A DNA stretch of 64,000 bases from contig NZ_CP037993.1 of NCBI RefSeq assembly GCF_004367745.1, positions 1,550,001 through 1,614,000 of the forward strand, in the 5' to 3' direction. Positions 33,966 to 43,362 of this stretch are shown one piece after another. The position numbers were made by a program, and so were the translations under genes. This DNA comes from Herbaspirillum huttiense. Lineage in GTDB: Bacteria > Pseudomonadota > Gammaproteobacteria > Burkholderiales > Burkholderiaceae_D. Under the pieces are notes generated by a model. It did no database searches. It saw only the letters and a program-made list of their open reading frames with translations, and had not been told where the DNA came from. Every line of letters starts with the position of its first letter. The stretch's first letter is position 1.

Positions 33966-34943
33966 TCAAATTCGGTCGGTGGCCGAGACGGCGAAGCCGG
34001 CGTTTTCACGGAACCAGGCGCGGGCATTGTCCACGTCACGGGCAATGGCCGTGGTCAGCGTGGGCAGGTCGACATACTTTTCTTCGTCGCGCAGCTTCTT
34101 GAGGAATTCCACCCGCACCAGCTTGCCGTAGCAATCGCCCTTGAAATCGAGCAGGTGCGTTTCCAGGAGCACCCGGCCGCTGTCGTCCACCGTCGGGCGC
34201 ACGCCCAGGCTGGCCACGGCCGGCAAGGGCTGCTCGGCCAGACCGTGCACCTGCACCACGAAGATGCCCGAAAGCGCCGGACGCTTGTGGCCCACGCGCA
34301 TGTTCAGCGTCGGGAAACCGATGGTGCGCCCCAGTTTCTTGCCGTGCACGACCCGGCCGCTGATGGCATAGGGATGGCCCAGCAACTGCTGTGACAGGGT
34401 GAAATCGCCCTCGGCCAGCGCCGCGCGCACGGCCGAAGAGGAGATGCGCACACCGGCATTGGTCACCGTGGGCAGGGCATGGACCTCGAAGCCATACTGC
34501 TTGCCGGCCGCGATCAGGGTATCGAGCGTGCCGGCGCGGCGCGCGCCGAAGCAGAAGTCGTCACCGACCATCAGCCAGCGCACGTGCAGGCCCTGCACCA
34601 GGATCTTCTCGATGAAGTCCTGCGGGGAGAGGGCGGCGAAATGGCTGCCGAAATGCTCCACCACCACGCGGTCGATGCCGGAGTTGGAGAGCGCTTCGAG
34701 CTTGTCGCGCAGGTTGGCGATGCGCGCCGGGGCGCGTTCGGGGGTGCCGGCCAGCTGGGCGAAGAATTCACGCGGATGCGGCTCGAAAGTCATCACCGCC
34801 GCGTCCAGCCCCAGGTTGGCGGCGGCCTCGCGCACGCGCGCCAAGAGGGCCTGGTGGCCCAGATGCACGCCGTCGAAATTGCCGATGGTCAGCGCGCACG
34901 GGGCGCGCGATTCGGCTGTGGGAAGTCCGCGAAATACCTTCAT
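33966..34943 (-). CDS. ribF: Bifunctional riboflavin kinase/FAD synthetase
   Basis: Makes FMN and FAD. 325 residues. The N-terminal adenylyltransferase domain shows [23 protein letters not shown] and the [13 protein letters not shown] segment; the C-terminal kinase domain shows [20 protein letters not shown] and [15 protein letters not shown]. First gene of the ribF-ileS-lspA-coaBC-dut series on this strand. Confidence 0.97.
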   Translation of the reverse strand: MKVFRGLPTAESRAPCALTIGNFDGVHLGHQALLARVREAAANLGLDAAVMTFEPHPREFFAQLAGTPERAPARIANLRDKLEALSNSGIDRVVVEHFGSHFAALSPQDFIEKILVQGLHVRWLMVGDDFCFGARRAGTLDTLIAAGKQYGFEVHALPTVTNAGVRISSSAVRAALAEGDFTLSQQLLGHPYAISGRVVHGKKLGRTIGFPTLNMRVGHKRPALSGIFVVQVHGLAEQPLPAVASLGVRPTVDDSGRVLLETHLLDFKGDCYGKLVRVEFLKKLRDEEKYVDLPTLTTAIARDVDNARAWFRENAGFAVSATDRI

Positions 34944-35094
34944 TGAGCCGCTGGAAAGATGCGCTGTTGCAAAAGCCTTCCATTATAAATGGTTTCGGAG
35001 GCTTTCCTTGATTTGGTGGCGGCTTGGCACGGATCAAGCCGCCTGAAGCGGACAGGCAGCGCAGTTTTTCATATTTCACCAAGGAAATGTTGAC

Positions 35095-35114
35095 AAACTT
35101 TCATATGAAAGTTT
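35095..35114. repeat. Perfect 20-bp palindrome between the GntR gene and ribF
   Basis: AAACTTTCAT followed directly by its reverse complement ATGAAAGTTT, with no spacer. It lies 13 bases beyond the GntR stop and upstream of ribF. Shape suits a dimeric repressor site; there is no T tract for a terminator. Confidence 0.6.
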
Positions 35115-35127
35115 CTTGCCGGCAGCG

Positions 35128-35829
35128 TCAGCGGGCCAGCGCCGCTTCGGGCTCCTGGAGCTGGCGTGCCTCGGCCAGCATCCAGATGGTGATCTTTCTG
35201 ACTTCCAGCTTGCTCTGGGTGATATGGGCGCGCAGCAGGATCTGCGCTTCGGTGGCCTTGCGCTTGGCGATCAGTTGCAGGATCTTGCCGTGTTCCTCGT
35301 AGGTGGCTTCGATGCGCTTCTTCTTGAGGAAGTCCAGTCGGCGCACGATGCGGATCTTTTCCGTCACCTCGGTATGGACCCGGGTCATCTCCACATTCCC
35401 GGCGGCGGCCACCAGGTTGGTGTGGAAGGCTTCGTCCAGCTCGGCCACCTTGACGGCATCGGTGTGGCGCGCTTCGGGTTCGGCCAGCCAGATGGCGTTC
35501 AACTGCTCCAGTTCTGCCGTCGGCTCCTGCTGGCTGCAGAGTTTGTCCAGTGCGGCCATCTCCAGCACGATGCGCAGGTCATAGAGATTGTCGAGGCGGT
35601 CGAAGTCGATCGGGCAGACCTTCCAGCCACGCCGGAATCCCACTTCCAGGTAGCCCTCGCGCTGCAGCCTGAAGAGCGCATCTCGCAAGGGCGTACGCGA
35701 GACGCCCTGGCGCTGGGCCATCTCGGTCTCGGTGAAATTGTCCCCGGGCAGCAGGCGGAAACTGAAGATGTCGTCCTTGATCCGGTGATAGACCTGTTCG
35801 GCGAGCGGGTTGGCGACGGTGACGGTCAT
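35128..35829 (-). CDS. GntR-family (FadR/FCD) transcriptional regulator of the ureide locus
   Basis: 233 residues: N-terminal winged helix (QVYHRIKDDIFSFRLLPGDNFTETEMAQRQGVSRTPLRDALFRLQREGYLEV, cited in part) and an FCD effector domain at about 80-220 with the usual acidic/His metal residues (D..E.FH: ELDEAFHTNLVAAAGN). It is the last gene of the triuret/biuret locus and the obvious candidate for local control. Candidate operators are the TTGAATA repeats upstream of atzF, the inverted repeat upstream of the BMP gene, and the palindrome just after this gene. The ligand, perhaps a ureide or pathway intermediate, is unknown. Confidence 0.88.
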   Translation of the reverse strand: MTVTVANPLAEQVYHRIKDDIFSFRLLPGDNFTETEMAQRQGVSRTPLRDALFRLQREGYLEVGFRRGWKVCPIDFDRLDNLYDLRIVLEMAALDKLCSQQEPTAELEQLNAIWLAEPEARHTDAVKVAELDEAFHTNLVAAAGNVEMTRVHTEVTEKIRIVRRLDFLKKKRIEATYEEHGKILQLIAKRKATEAQILLRAHITQSKLEVRKITIWMLAEARQLQEPEAALAR

Positions 35830-35863
35830 GGTACGGGCATTCTGGTTCGAGGGGGCTGCGGAC

Positions 35864-36241
35864 TCATGTCATCAGGCTGACATGGGCGGCGACGATGCGC
35901 CAGCCTTGGTCCATGCGCACCCAGGTCTGCATCTGGCGGCCGATACGATCGGACGTATGGTCGGTGAATTCGGTGGAGACCGTAGCATAGTCGCTGCCGA
36001 AGGTGGTGACAACGGTGCGATGCAGCTTGCGCGAGGCCGGCACCGGGGTGCAGGTCTTGCGGTACTGGCGGATCGCCTCGCCGCCCAGCAGCACTTCGCC
36101 AACGCCGTAGCGCACCGTTTCGGGCGCATACCAGAACCAGCGGTCCAGGGCCGGGATGTCGTTGATGAGCAGGGCGTGTTCGTAATCCGTAAAAGCTTGT
36201 TCGACCTCAGCCACCACGTGGGGCAGGTTCACTTGCATCAT
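35864..36241 (-). CDS. AtzH-like (HpxZ/DUF3225) protein, possible carboxy-ureide decarboxylase
   Basis: 125 residues with an NTF2-like fold, similar to AtzH and HpxZ ([53 protein letters not shown]). AtzH of the cyanuric-acid pathway is described as a 1,3-dicarboxyurea decarboxylase. Here it directly follows the TrtA-like hydrolase, with an ATGA overlap at the first ATG (36241; a second ATG is adjacent at 36238). A role in decarboxylating carboxybiuret or a related unstable product is a reasonable inference; no AtzE/AtzG is present. Confidence 0.75.
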   Translation of the reverse strand: MMQVNLPHVVAEVEQAFTDYEHALLINDIPALDRWFWYAPETVRYGVGEVLLGGEAIRQYRKTCTPVPASRKLHRTVVTTFGSDYATVSTEFTDHTSDRIGRQMQTWVRMDQGWRIVAAHVSLMT

Positions 36242-36921
36242 GGCGTTTCTCCGGTATAGGCGGCCACGGCGCTGTGCAGCTGCGCCAGCGGCGCGCGCCA
36301 GCCTACGATGCCGCCCTGGGCGGTCAGCATCTCCAGCGTGGCGCGATGAAATTCAGGGAAGTAACTGGCGCAGGCATCTTCTACCACCAGGCATTCATAG
36401 CCGCGGTCATTGGCCTCGCGCATCGAGGTCTGCACGCACACTTCCGTAGTGACGCCGGCCACCAGAAGGTGAGTGATGCCGCGCTCCTGCAATTGTGCGT
36501 GCAGGTCGGTGGCGTAGAAGGCCCCCTTGCCCGGTTTGTCGATGACGATCTCGCCATCCAGGGGAGCCAACTGCGGCAGGATCTGGTTGCCGGGTTCGCC
36601 CCGCACCAGGATCCGGCCCATCGGCCCGACATCGCCGATGCCCAGCGCCGGGTTGCCGCGCAGGCGCTTGGCGCGCGGGCAGTCCGAGAGATCCGGCAGG
36701 TGCGATTCACGCGTGTGGACCACCAGCATCTGCGCCTGGCGTGCCAGCGCCAGCAGGGCCGCCACGGTCGGCACGATCGCGCCCAGGGGCCGCACATCGT
36801 TGCCCAGCGCACTGCCGAAGCCGCCTTCTTCCACGAAGTCGCGCTGCATGTCGATGACCACCAGCGCGGTGCTGCGCGGATGGAACTGATAGGGATAGGG
36901 GAAGGCGTCGATACGGATCAT
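36238..36921 (-). CDS. trtA: Cysteine hydrolase of the isochorismatase family, probable triuret hydrolase (TrtA-like)
   Basis: 227 residues. Catalytic triad D24 (VVIDMQRDF), K129 (IDKPGKGAF) and C162 (GVTTEVCVQ), with the cis-peptide VTTE before the Cys. It is a clear paralogue of the BiuH gene 1.6 kb upstream in the transcript (shared LVRGEPG..I.P.L.P..GE..IDKPGKG and MREANDRG blocks) but differs in the N-terminal half. A triuret hydrolase paired with BiuH is known from Herbaspirillum, converting triuret to carboxybiuret. Assignment rests on locus and family; another ureide amidohydrolase is possible. ATG overlaps the ATPase stop (ATGA). Confidence 0.72.
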   Translation of the reverse strand: MIRIDAFPYPYQFHPRSTALVVIDMQRDFVEEGGFGSALGNDVRPLGAIVPTVAALLALARQAQMLVVHTRESHLPDLSDCPRAKRLRGNPALGIGDVGPMGRILVRGEPGNQILPQLAPLDGEIVIDKPGKGAFYATDLHAQLQERGITHLLVAGVTTEVCVQTSMREANDRGYECLVVEDACASYFPEFHRATLEMLTAQGGIVGWRAPLAQLHSAVAAYTGETP

Positions 36922-38486
36922 GCGGCCTCGGCGTGGGGTGATTGTTCGGAGTGGCCCGCCATCCAGCGGCCCAGGGCGGCGCGGTCCGCTCCTTGCGTGG
37001 CCACGTCCTGCGCCACGTGCACGATGCGGCCCTCGGTCATCACCAGGATGCGGTCGGACAGTTCCAGCAGTTCGTCCAGGTCTTCGCTCACCAGCAGCAC
37101 GGCCGCGCCGCGTGCGCGCGCTTGCAGCAGGCGTGCGTGGATGTCGGCTACCGAGGCGAAGTCCAGTCCGAAGACCGGATTGGCGACGATGAGCACATTG
37201 GCCGCGCCTGCATCGCCCTCTTCACCCAGCTCACGCGCCAGCACGGCGCGCTGCACATTGCCGCCGGAAAGCGTGCCGATGGGGCGTTCCGGTGCGGGCG
37301 GCTTGACGTTGAAGGCCGCGATCAGGGATTGCGCCTGGCGCTTCATGGCACTGCGGTCCACGCGCCAGCCGCTGCGCTTGAAGGGGGCGACATCGAAATT
37401 GCGCAGTGCCATGTTCTCGGCCACGCTCATGCCGGCGATGCAGGCATTGCGCAAGGGTTCTTCCGGTAGCGCGAAGACGCGCAACCGTCGCATTTCCTCA
37501 CGCGTGGCGGCATAGGGCGCATCCTCGATGCGGATCTCGCCCAGCAGGTGGCGGCGCTGGCCCAGCAGGGCTTCCACCAGTTCCTTCTGGCCATTGCCGG
37601 AGATGCCGGCCAGGCCCACGATTTCACCGCGCTTCACCTGCAGCGAGAGGGCCCGCACGGCAGCCACGCCGCGATCGTTGTTGACCGTCAGTTCCTTCAC
37701 TTCGAGCCCGAAGCGGGCGTCTGCTGGCACTGCAGGCCGCTCCACCTGCGTTTTCTCGGCGCGGGCGTGGCCCATCATCCAGTGCGCCAAGGCATCCGGC
37801 GTCGTCTCGGAAACCCTGGCACTGCCGACCAGGCGACCCTTGCGCAGCACCGTCACATCGTCGGCATAGGCGGTCACTTCGTGGAACTTGTGGGTGATCA
37901 TCAACACCGTCAGTTCCTGCTGGCGGGTGAGGGCATGCATGAGTCCCAGCACTTCGTCGGCTTCCTGCGGGGTCAGTACCGAGGTCGGTTCATCGAGGAT
38001 CAGGAAGCGGCGGCGCAGATAGAGCTGCTTGAGGATTTCCAGTTTCTGCTTTTCGCCGGCGGAGAGACTGCTTACCGCGCGCTCCAGCCCCAGCTTGAAG
38101 GGCATGCGCGCCATGAATTCTTCCAGCACGGCGCGTTCGCTGCGCCAGCGGATGCGCCAGGGCAGGTCGCCGCGCGCCAGCAGCAGGTTCTCGGCCACGG
38201 TCAGGCTGGGGGCCAGCGTGAAGTGCTGGTAGACCATGCCGATGCCGAGCTGGTTGGGCACGCGCGCACTGCGGATCTCCACCTCGCGGCGGTCAGCCAC
38301 GATGCTGCCCTGGTCCAGCGGGCTGTAGCCAACCAGGCCCTTGACCAGCGTGCTCTTGCCCGCACCGTTCTCGCCCAGCAGCGCGTGGATGGTGCCGGCG
38401 CGGATTTTCATCGAGACATCATCGAGCGCGCGAAAGCTGCCGAAGGATTTGCCGGCATTGATGATCTCCAGCTCCAGGGCGTGCAT
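36918..38486 (-). CDS. ABC importer ATPase, double NBD (nucleoside/BMP-type)
   Basis: 522 residues with two ABC cassettes, as in RbsA/NupA-type importers. NBD1: Walker [10 protein letters not shown], signature [12 protein letters not shown], Walker [15 protein letters not shown]2 is degenerate as usual for the family: GISGNGQKE in the A loop, [12 protein letters not shown], and ANPVFGLD where a catalytic Glu would be. It belongs with the two permeases and the BMP-type binding protein upstream, although biuH is inserted between ATPase and permeases. One base separates it from the biuH stop. Substrate is inferred to be triuret, biuret or a similar ureide. Confidence 0.9.
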   Translation of the reverse strand: MHALELEIINAGKSFGSFRALDDVSMKIRAGTIHALLGENGAGKSTLVKGLVGYSPLDQGSIVADRREVEIRSARVPNQLGIGMVYQHFTLAPSLTVAENLLLARGDLPWRIRWRSERAVLEEFMARMPFKLGLERAVSSLSAGEKQKLEILKQLYLRRRFLILDEPTSVLTPQEADEVLGLMHALTRQQELTVLMITHKFHEVTAYADDVTVLRKGRLVGSARVSETTPDALAHWMMGHARAEKTQVERPAVPADARFGLEVKELTVNNDRGVAAVRALSLQVKRGEIVGLAGISGNGQKELVEALLGQRRHLLGEIRIEDAPYAATREEMRRLRVFALPEEPLRNACIAGMSVAENMALRNFDVAPFKRSGWRVDRSAMKRQAQSLIAAFNVKPPAPERPIGTLSGGNVQRAVLARELGEEGDAGAANVLIVANPVFGLDFASVADIHARLLQARARGAAVLLVSEDLDELLELSDRILVMTEGRIVHVAQDVATQGADRAALGRWMAGHSEQSPHAEAA

Positions 38487-38487
38487 G

Positions 38488-39183
38488 TCAGGCCCCGATC
38501 ACATCGATCAGTGCGGCCGCATCGGAGACCGCGCCGAACACGCCACCCTGCATCTTGATCATGGACAGCGCCGCCAGGTGGTTGTTGTGGTCGGTCGCGC
38601 CACAGCAGTCCGCGAGCATCACGCATTCGAAGCCACGGTCATTGGCTTCGCGCATGGTGGTATGCACGCAGACATCGGTGGTGATGCCGGTGAGCACGAT
38701 GTTGCGGATGCCGCGCGTGTGCAGGATCATCTCCAGGTCGGTGGCGCAGAAGGAGCCCTTGCCCGGTTTGTCGATGATGATCTCTCCCGCGATGGGGGCC
38801 AGTTCGGGAATGATTTCCCAGCCCGGTTCGCCGCGCACCAGGATGCGGCCACAGGGGCCGGCGTCACCGATGCCCACGCCGTTGGTGCCGATCTGGCGCG
38901 AGCGCCAGCGCTTGTTGGCCGGCAGGTCGGACAGATCGGGGCGATGGCCTTCGCGGGTATGGATGATGGTGTAGCCGCCGGCGCGCATGGCGGCCAGCAC
39001 TTTCTTGATCGGTTCGATGGGCGCACGCGTGAGCGAGAGGTCATAGCCCATCTTGTCGACGTAGCCGCCGATGCCGCAGAAGTCGGTCTGCATGTCGATG
39101 ACGATGAGCGCGGTATTGGCCGGGGTCAGGGCACCGTCATAGGGCCAGGGATAGGGTTCGGCCTGGATGTAGCGTTCGGACAT
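38488..39183 (-). CDS. biuH: Biuret hydrolase (biuret amidohydrolase)
   Basis: Cysteine hydrolase of the isochorismatase-like family converting biuret to allophanate and ammonia. 231 residues from ATG 39183, chosen for its AAGGAG site 5 bases upstream; six further codons are open. Triad D30 ([10 protein letters not shown]), K139 ([10 protein letters not shown]), C172 (TGITTDVCV), the same spacing as the D36/K142/C175 triad of the Rhizobium enzyme as I recall it. The N-terminal [10 protein letters not shown] and [19 protein letters not shown] blocks are near-identical to known BiuH proteins. Together with AtzF it completes biuret mineralisation. Confidence 0.92.
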   Translation of the reverse strand: MSERYIQAEPYPWPYDGALTPANTALIVIDMQTDFCGIGGYVDKMGYDLSLTRAPIEPIKKVLAAMRAGGYTIIHTREGHRPDLSDLPANKRWRSRQIGTNGVGIGDAGPCGRILVRGEPGWEIIPELAPIAGEIIIDKPGKGSFCATDLEMILHTRGIRNIVLTGITTDVCVHTTMREANDRGFECVMLADCCGATDHNNHLAALSMIKMQGGVFGAVSDAAALIDVIGA

Positions 39184-39207
39184 GGTTTCTCCTTGGGGCA
39201 AGTGGAT

Positions 39208-40128
39208 TTATCGGGTCAGGCTCAGTTCGCCCGGCGCACTCGAGAGCGTGCGGTCAGGCCGGCAGGTGAGGATCATGATCAAGAGCGTGAGCGCATACGG
39301 TGCCGCGTTGAAGAGGTAATAGCCGGAGGTCACGCCCACCGCCTGCAAGGCCGGCCCCAGTGCACCGGCGGCACCGAACAGCAGCGCGGCCAGCAGGCAG
39401 CGCCACGGCTGCCAGCGCGCGAAGATCACCAGCGCCACGGCCATGAGGCCCTGGCCGCTGGAGAGTCCCTCATTCCAGCTGCCGGGGTAGTAGAGCGACA
39501 GGTAGGCACCGCCGATGGCAGCCAGGAAGCCGCCTGCGGCCGTGGCCGCAATGCGCGTGCCGGTGAGGCGGTAACCGAGCGCGCGTGCGGTCTCGGCGTG
39601 GTCGCCCACCAGCCGCAAGGCCAGTCCCCAGCGCGTGGCCGACAGGCCCCACTGCAATACCAGTGCGAGCGCCACGCCGATGAAGAACAGCGCATTGATC
39701 TGCAATGCATGGTGCAGGCGATCATTGCTGCTCCACGCACCCAGATCGATGGAGGGCAGCATCGGTGCCTGCGGCTGGATGAAAGGCTTGCCGAGGAAGA
39801 AGGCCAGGCCCGTCCCCAGCAGCATGAGCGCGATGCCGAAGGCGATGTCGTTGACGCGCGGCAGCGAACACACCACGCCATGCAGTACCCCCAGCAAGAG
39901 TCCGGCGCAGCCCGCCGCCAGCACGCCCAGCCAGGCCGAGCCGCTGTAGAAGGAGGCCGCGTAGCCGGTCATGGCGCCGCAGACCAGGATGCCTTCCAGG
40001 CCCAGGTTCACGCGTCCGCCTTTTTCGGTCAGGCATTCGCCCAGGCTGACGAAGAGAAAGGGCGTCCCCACCCGGATGGCGCCCGCGAAGAGGGCCAGCA
40101 GCAGGGTCGTGAGATCGATGTCATGCAT
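39208..40128 (-). CDS. ABC transporter permease (nucleoside/BMP-type), second subunit
   Basis: 306 residues from ATG 40128 (MHDIDLTTLLLALFAGAIR), about eight to ten membrane segments, with the BPD_transp_2 segment GGRVNLGLEGILVCGAMTGY typical of NupQ/YufQ-type permeases. Overlaps the preceding permease gene by eight bases (ATGCATGA). A much longer open frame reaching 40470 lies inside that permease and is rejected. Works with the 40121-41269 permease, the double ATPase and the BMP-type binding protein. Confidence 0.88.
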   Translation of the reverse strand: MHDIDLTTLLLALFAGAIRVGTPFLFVSLGECLTEKGGRVNLGLEGILVCGAMTGYAASFYSGSAWLGVLAAGCAGLLLGVLHGVVCSLPRVNDIAFGIALMLLGTGLAFFLGKPFIQPQAPMLPSIDLGAWSSNDRLHHALQINALFFIGVALALVLQWGLSATRWGLALRLVGDHAETARALGYRLTGTRIAATAAGGFLAAIGGAYLSLYYPGSWNEGLSSGQGLMAVALVIFARWQPWRCLLAALLFGAAGALGPALQAVGVTSGYYLFNAAPYALTLLIMILTCRPDRTLSSAPGELSLTR

Positions 40129-41269
40129 GGCCGGCCTCCTTGGCGGGGGTGACTTGCGCCTGTTGCTGCCAGCGCAGCTTGAGCGCGGACAGGCGCCCGG
40201 TAATGGCTTCCCAGGCCAGCAGGTTGCAGAACAGCAGGCCCTGCAGGACCAGCGTGGTGGCGTCCGGCAGGTCCAGACGCCGCTGCAGCAGGCTGCCGCT
40301 GGCTTCCACGCCACCGATGACGAGTGCGCAGACGATGATGGCCAGCGGATTCTGGCGCGCCGCAAAGGCCACCAGGATGCCCGAGAAACCATAACCGGCC
40401 AGCAGCGCACTGGTGGCGCTGCCCTGCACGGCACTGACTTCGAACATGCCTGCCAGTCCCGCTGCCGCACCGCCGAGGGCGCAGGCCGTCAGGATGAGGC
40501 GATTGACCGGCAAGCCCACCAGCCGCGCCGTACGGACATTGCCGCCGACCACGCCCATGGCGAATCCGGCAACGCTATGGCGCAGGAACACCCAGGCCGC
40601 CACGCAGGCCAGCGCACCCCAGGCCAGGCCCCAATGCACTTCCAGTCCCGGCAGCGAACCGACCAGATAAGGATCGGGCAGGGGCAGGGTAGAGGGTTTG
40701 TTCAGACTGGCCGGATCACGCAGCGGCCCTTCCACCAGATGCTTGAAGACGGCCACGGCGAGATAGGACAACAGCAGGCTGGAGATGGTCTCATTGACCC
40801 CGCGCCACTGGCGCAGACCGCCGCACAGCGCGATCCACAGCCCGCCGGCCAGCATCGCCGCCAGCGCCATGACGGCCAGCATCACCAGCGAAGGCAATGC
40901 CGGCAGCAGTTGCGGCATCACCGCCGCCGCCAGTCCGCCCAGCGCCAGCGCACCTTCCCCGCCGATGACGATGAGCCCTACGCGTGCCGGCAAGGCCACG
41001 CACAGCGCCGTCAACAGCAGGGGCGCGGCGCGCTGCAGGGTGTTCTGCCAGGCAAACAGGGTGCCGAAGGCGCCCTGGAAGATCAGCAGGCAAGCCTCGC
41101 CCGCCGGCTTGCCCTGCACCAGCAGGAACAGCACGAACAGCAGCAGTGTCCCGGCCAGCGCGCACAGCGTGGGCAGGGCCGGCGCGCTGCCGTTGAGCAG
41201 CGCCGAGCGCAAGCGGTGCCAGGGCGAGGTGGCGGCAGCCGCCACCCCGGGAGCGGGGAGGGATGTCAT
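40121..41269 (-). CDS. ABC transporter permease (nucleoside/BMP-type), first subunit
   Basis: 382 residues from ATG 41269 with an AGGA site 7 bases upstream (ATG at 41287 would add six residues). Several membrane segments and the hallmark VGLIVIGGEGALALGGLAA and GVNETISSLLLSYLA motifs of NupP/YufP-type permeases. Encoded between the BMP-type binding protein and the second permease. Confidence 0.88.
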   Translation of the reverse strand: MTSLPAPGVAAAATSPWHRLRSALLNGSAPALPTLCALAGTLLLFVLFLLVQGKPAGEACLLIFQGAFGTLFAWQNTLQRAAPLLLTALCVALPARVGLIVIGGEGALALGGLAAAVMPQLLPALPSLVMLAVMALAAMLAGGLWIALCGGLRQWRGVNETISSLLLSYLAVAVFKHLVEGPLRDPASLNKPSTLPLPDPYLVGSLPGLEVHWGLAWGALACVAAWVFLRHSVAGFAMGVVGGNVRTARLVGLPVNRLILTACALGGAAAGLAGMFEVSAVQGSATSALLAGYGFSGILVAFAARQNPLAIIVCALVIGGVEASGSLLQRRLDLPDATTLVLQGLLFCNLLAWEAITGRLSALKLRWQQQAQVTPAKEAGHA

Positions 41270-41297
41270 GAGACCGTCCTGCATCAAGGATCAGCAA

Positions 41298-42395
41298 TCA
41301 GACCTGGCCGACCACGCCGGCCACCAGGTAATTCATCTTCTCCAGCGCCACGTCGGTCTGGACCTGGGTGGTGCCGGCCGGGATCACGGTATTGCCCTTG
41401 TTGTCCTTGATCGGTCCCTTGAAGATCTGGAACTTGCCGGCCAGCATCTGCGCCTTGATCTCGTCGGCCTTCTTCTTGGCCGGTGCGCTCACGGCTGCGC
41501 CATAGGGCGACATCTTGACGAAGTCGTCCTTCAAGCCACCGCGCAGGAAGTTGATCATCGGTTTGCCTTCCAGCGTGGCCTTGACGATCTCGGTGTAGGG
41601 CGTAGCCCAGTTCCACTCGGCACCGGTGAGGTAGCCCTTGGGCGCCAGCGAGGCCTGGCTGGCGTGGTAGCCGGTGGTCATGATGCCGCGCTTCTCGGCC
41701 GTCTCCACGATCACCTTGGGGCCATCGACGTGACAGGTGATGACGTCGCAACCCTGGTCGATGAGGCTGTTGGCGGCTTCGGCTTCCTTGACCGGCAGCG
41801 ACCAGTCACCGGTGAAGATGACGTGGCAGGTGATGGACGGATCGACCGACTGCGCGCCCAGGGTGAAGGCGTTGATGTTGCGCAGGACCTGCGGAATCGG
41901 TTTGGCGGCAATGAAGGCCAGCTTCTTGCTCTTGCTCATGTGGCCGGCCACCACGCCCGAGAGGTATTCGCACTCTTCGATGTAGCCGAAGAAGCTGCCC
42001 ACGTTCATGGGATGCTTGCCGGCGGTCCACAGGCCGCCACAGTGGGCGATGCGCACCTTGGGATATTTTTCTGCAATCTTGAGGACGTGCGGATCGAAGT
42101 AGCCGAAGGAGGTCGGGAAGAGCAGGGTTGCGCCATCCTGCTGGATCATGGCTTCCATGGTCTTTTGCACGGCCACGGTCTCGGGCACTTTTTCTTCCTC
42201 GATCACCTTTACGCCGGGCATCTTCTTGATGATGGCGGCGGCTTGCGCATGCGACTGGTTGTAGCCGAAGTCGTCGCGCGCGCCGACGTAGATGAAGCCT
42301 ACGGTCAGCGGGCCTGCAGCCAGCAGTTCCAGCGGGAAGGCAGCGCCCAGTGCGGCAGCACCGGACAGTTTCAGAAAATCGCGGCGGTTTTGCAT
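41298..42395 (-). CDS. BMP-family substrate-binding protein, Tat-exported
   Basis: 365 residues from ATG 42395 with GGAGC 8 bases upstream. Tat signal NRRDFLKLSGAAALG, then a Bmp/Med-type periplasmic binding protein (VGFIYVGARDDFGYNQSHAQ, HCGGLWTAGKHPMNVGSFFGYIEE, GCDVITCHVDGPKV). The family usually binds nucleosides or purine-like ligands; in this locus triuret, biuret or another ureide is more likely. An inverted repeat 70-100 bases upstream suggests a promoter and operator for this half of the locus. Confidence 0.9.
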   Translation of the reverse strand: MQNRRDFLKLSGAAALGAAFPLELLAAGPLTVGFIYVGARDDFGYNQSHAQAAAIIKKMPGVKVIEEEKVPETVAVQKTMEAMIQQDGATLLFPTSFGYFDPHVLKIAEKYPKVRIAHCGGLWTAGKHPMNVGSFFGYIEECEYLSGVVAGHMSKSKKLAFIAAKPIPQVLRNINAFTLGAQSVDPSITCHVIFTGDWSLPVKEAEAANSLIDQGCDVITCHVDGPKVIVETAEKRGIMTTGYHASQASLAPKGYLTGAEWNWATPYTEIVKATLEGKPMINFLRGGLKDDFVKMSPYGAAVSAPAKKKADEIKAQMLAGKFQIFKGPIKDNKGNTVIPAGTTQVQTDVALEKMNYLVAGVVGQV

Positions 42396-42441
42396 GTTGT
42401 TGCTCCAGTGTGATCGTGGATGGTTGGGGTGGGGCAAGACA

Positions 42442-42499
42442 AATTCGGTACTTCTTTCCGGGCAGGATTCTGTACCTCAGGCTGTACAGAATCCGGTAC
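42442..42499. promoter_or_regulatory. Inverted and direct repeats upstream of the BMP-type importer genes
   Basis: GGATTCTGTAC (42465-42475) and its exact reverse complement GTACAGAATCC (42484-42494), spacer 8 bases, flanked by AATTCGGTAC (42442-42451) and AATCCGGTAC (42490-42499). It lies in the only sizeable gap inside the 12-gene series (42396-42504). Could be an operator for the GntR protein or an RNA hairpin controlling read-through. Confidence 0.55.
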
Positions 42500-42504
42500 G
42501 GCAA

Positions 42505-43362
42505 TCAGGACAGCGCCAGCGAACCGGGCGCCTGCATGCGCGCCGGCTTGCGCACTTCGCGCTGGAAGATTTCCATGGACAGTTTCTTGGCCGCGATGAA
42601 GCCAGGCTGCGACAGCGTCTCCACCGTGCGGGGGCGTGGATCCTGGTAATGCAAGATGTCTGCCACCGCTGTCGGGCGCTTGGTCAAGAGCAGGATCTGG
42701 TCGGCCAGGTAGACCGCTTCTTCCAGGTCGTGCGACACCAGCACCATGGTGGTGCCGGTCTGCAAAAAGACCTGCTGCAGCTTCTCCCGGATGAAGAGCG
42801 TCATCTCGAAATCCAGCGCCGAGAAAGGTTCATCGAGGAACAGCACCTCCGGCCCCGGTGCCAGGGCACGCATGATGGAGGCGGTCTGCTGCTGGCCGCC
42901 CGAGAGTTCATAGGGATAGCGCATCAGGTCGAACTTGACGTCGAAGGACGCCACCAGTTCATCGACGCGGCGCTTGATCTCGGCCTTGGACTTGCCTTCC
43001 AGCTTGAGGGGATAGGCGATGTTGTCGATGGTGCGCAGCCAGGGAAACATGGCATCGCGGTAGTTCTGGAACACATAACCGATCTTGGTCTGGGCCAGCG
43101 ATTTGCCATCGAACAGGATCTCTCCGGCATCGATGGGAATGAGCCCGGCGATCATGTTGATGAGCGTGGACTTGCCGCAGCCATTGGGCCCGAAGACGGA
43201 GACGATCTGCTGCTTGGGAATATCCAGGTCGAAGTTTTCATACAGGGGCCAGCCGGCGAAATACTTGGTCAGGCCGCGAATGGTGATTTGGGTGCCTGGG
43301 GGCCCGGGAACGAAGGGCGTTTCCGGTGGCAGGTCGATTTTGGGGCTGATCACGACGCTCAT
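42505..43362 (-). CDS. NitT/TauT-type ABC transporter ATPase
   Basis: 285 residues, single NBD: Walker A GPNGCGKST, Q-loop FQNYRDAMFPWLR, signature LSGGQQQTASIMRAL, Walker B VLFLDEPFSALD, and H-loop SHD. Resembles SsuB/TauB/NrtD ATPases. Its start overlaps the permease stop by four bases (ATGA), forming a binding protein-permease-ATPase unit. Confidence 0.92.
   Translation of the reverse strand: MSVVISPKIDLPPETPFVPGPPGTQITIRGLTKYFAGWPLYENFDLDIPKQQIVSVFGPNGCGKSTLINMIAGLIPIDAGEILFDGKSLAQTKIGYVFQNYRDAMFPWLRTIDNIAYPLKLEGKSKAEIKRRVDELVASFDVKFDLMRYPYELSGGQQQTASIMRALAPGPEVLFLDEPFSALDFEMTLFIREKLQQVFLQTGTTMVLVSHDLEEAVYLADQILLLTKRPTAVADILHYQDPRPRTVETLSQPGFIAAKKLSMEIFQREVRKPARMQAPGSLALS

Noticed and set aside
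30853..34131. A 1,092-codon open frame on the plus strand opposite ileS
   Set aside because: It mirrors ileS and its neighbours, has the Gln/His/Arg/Gly-rich composition typical of antisense frames in GC-rich DNA, and no recognisable domain. ileS has all catalytic motifs.
39208..40470. Extended 420-residue version of the second BMP-type permease
   Set aside because: The first 114 residues fall inside the upstream permease gene in another frame and look random (Arg/Trp/Ser/Cys-rich); the ATG at 40128 with an 8-base overlap fits the family.
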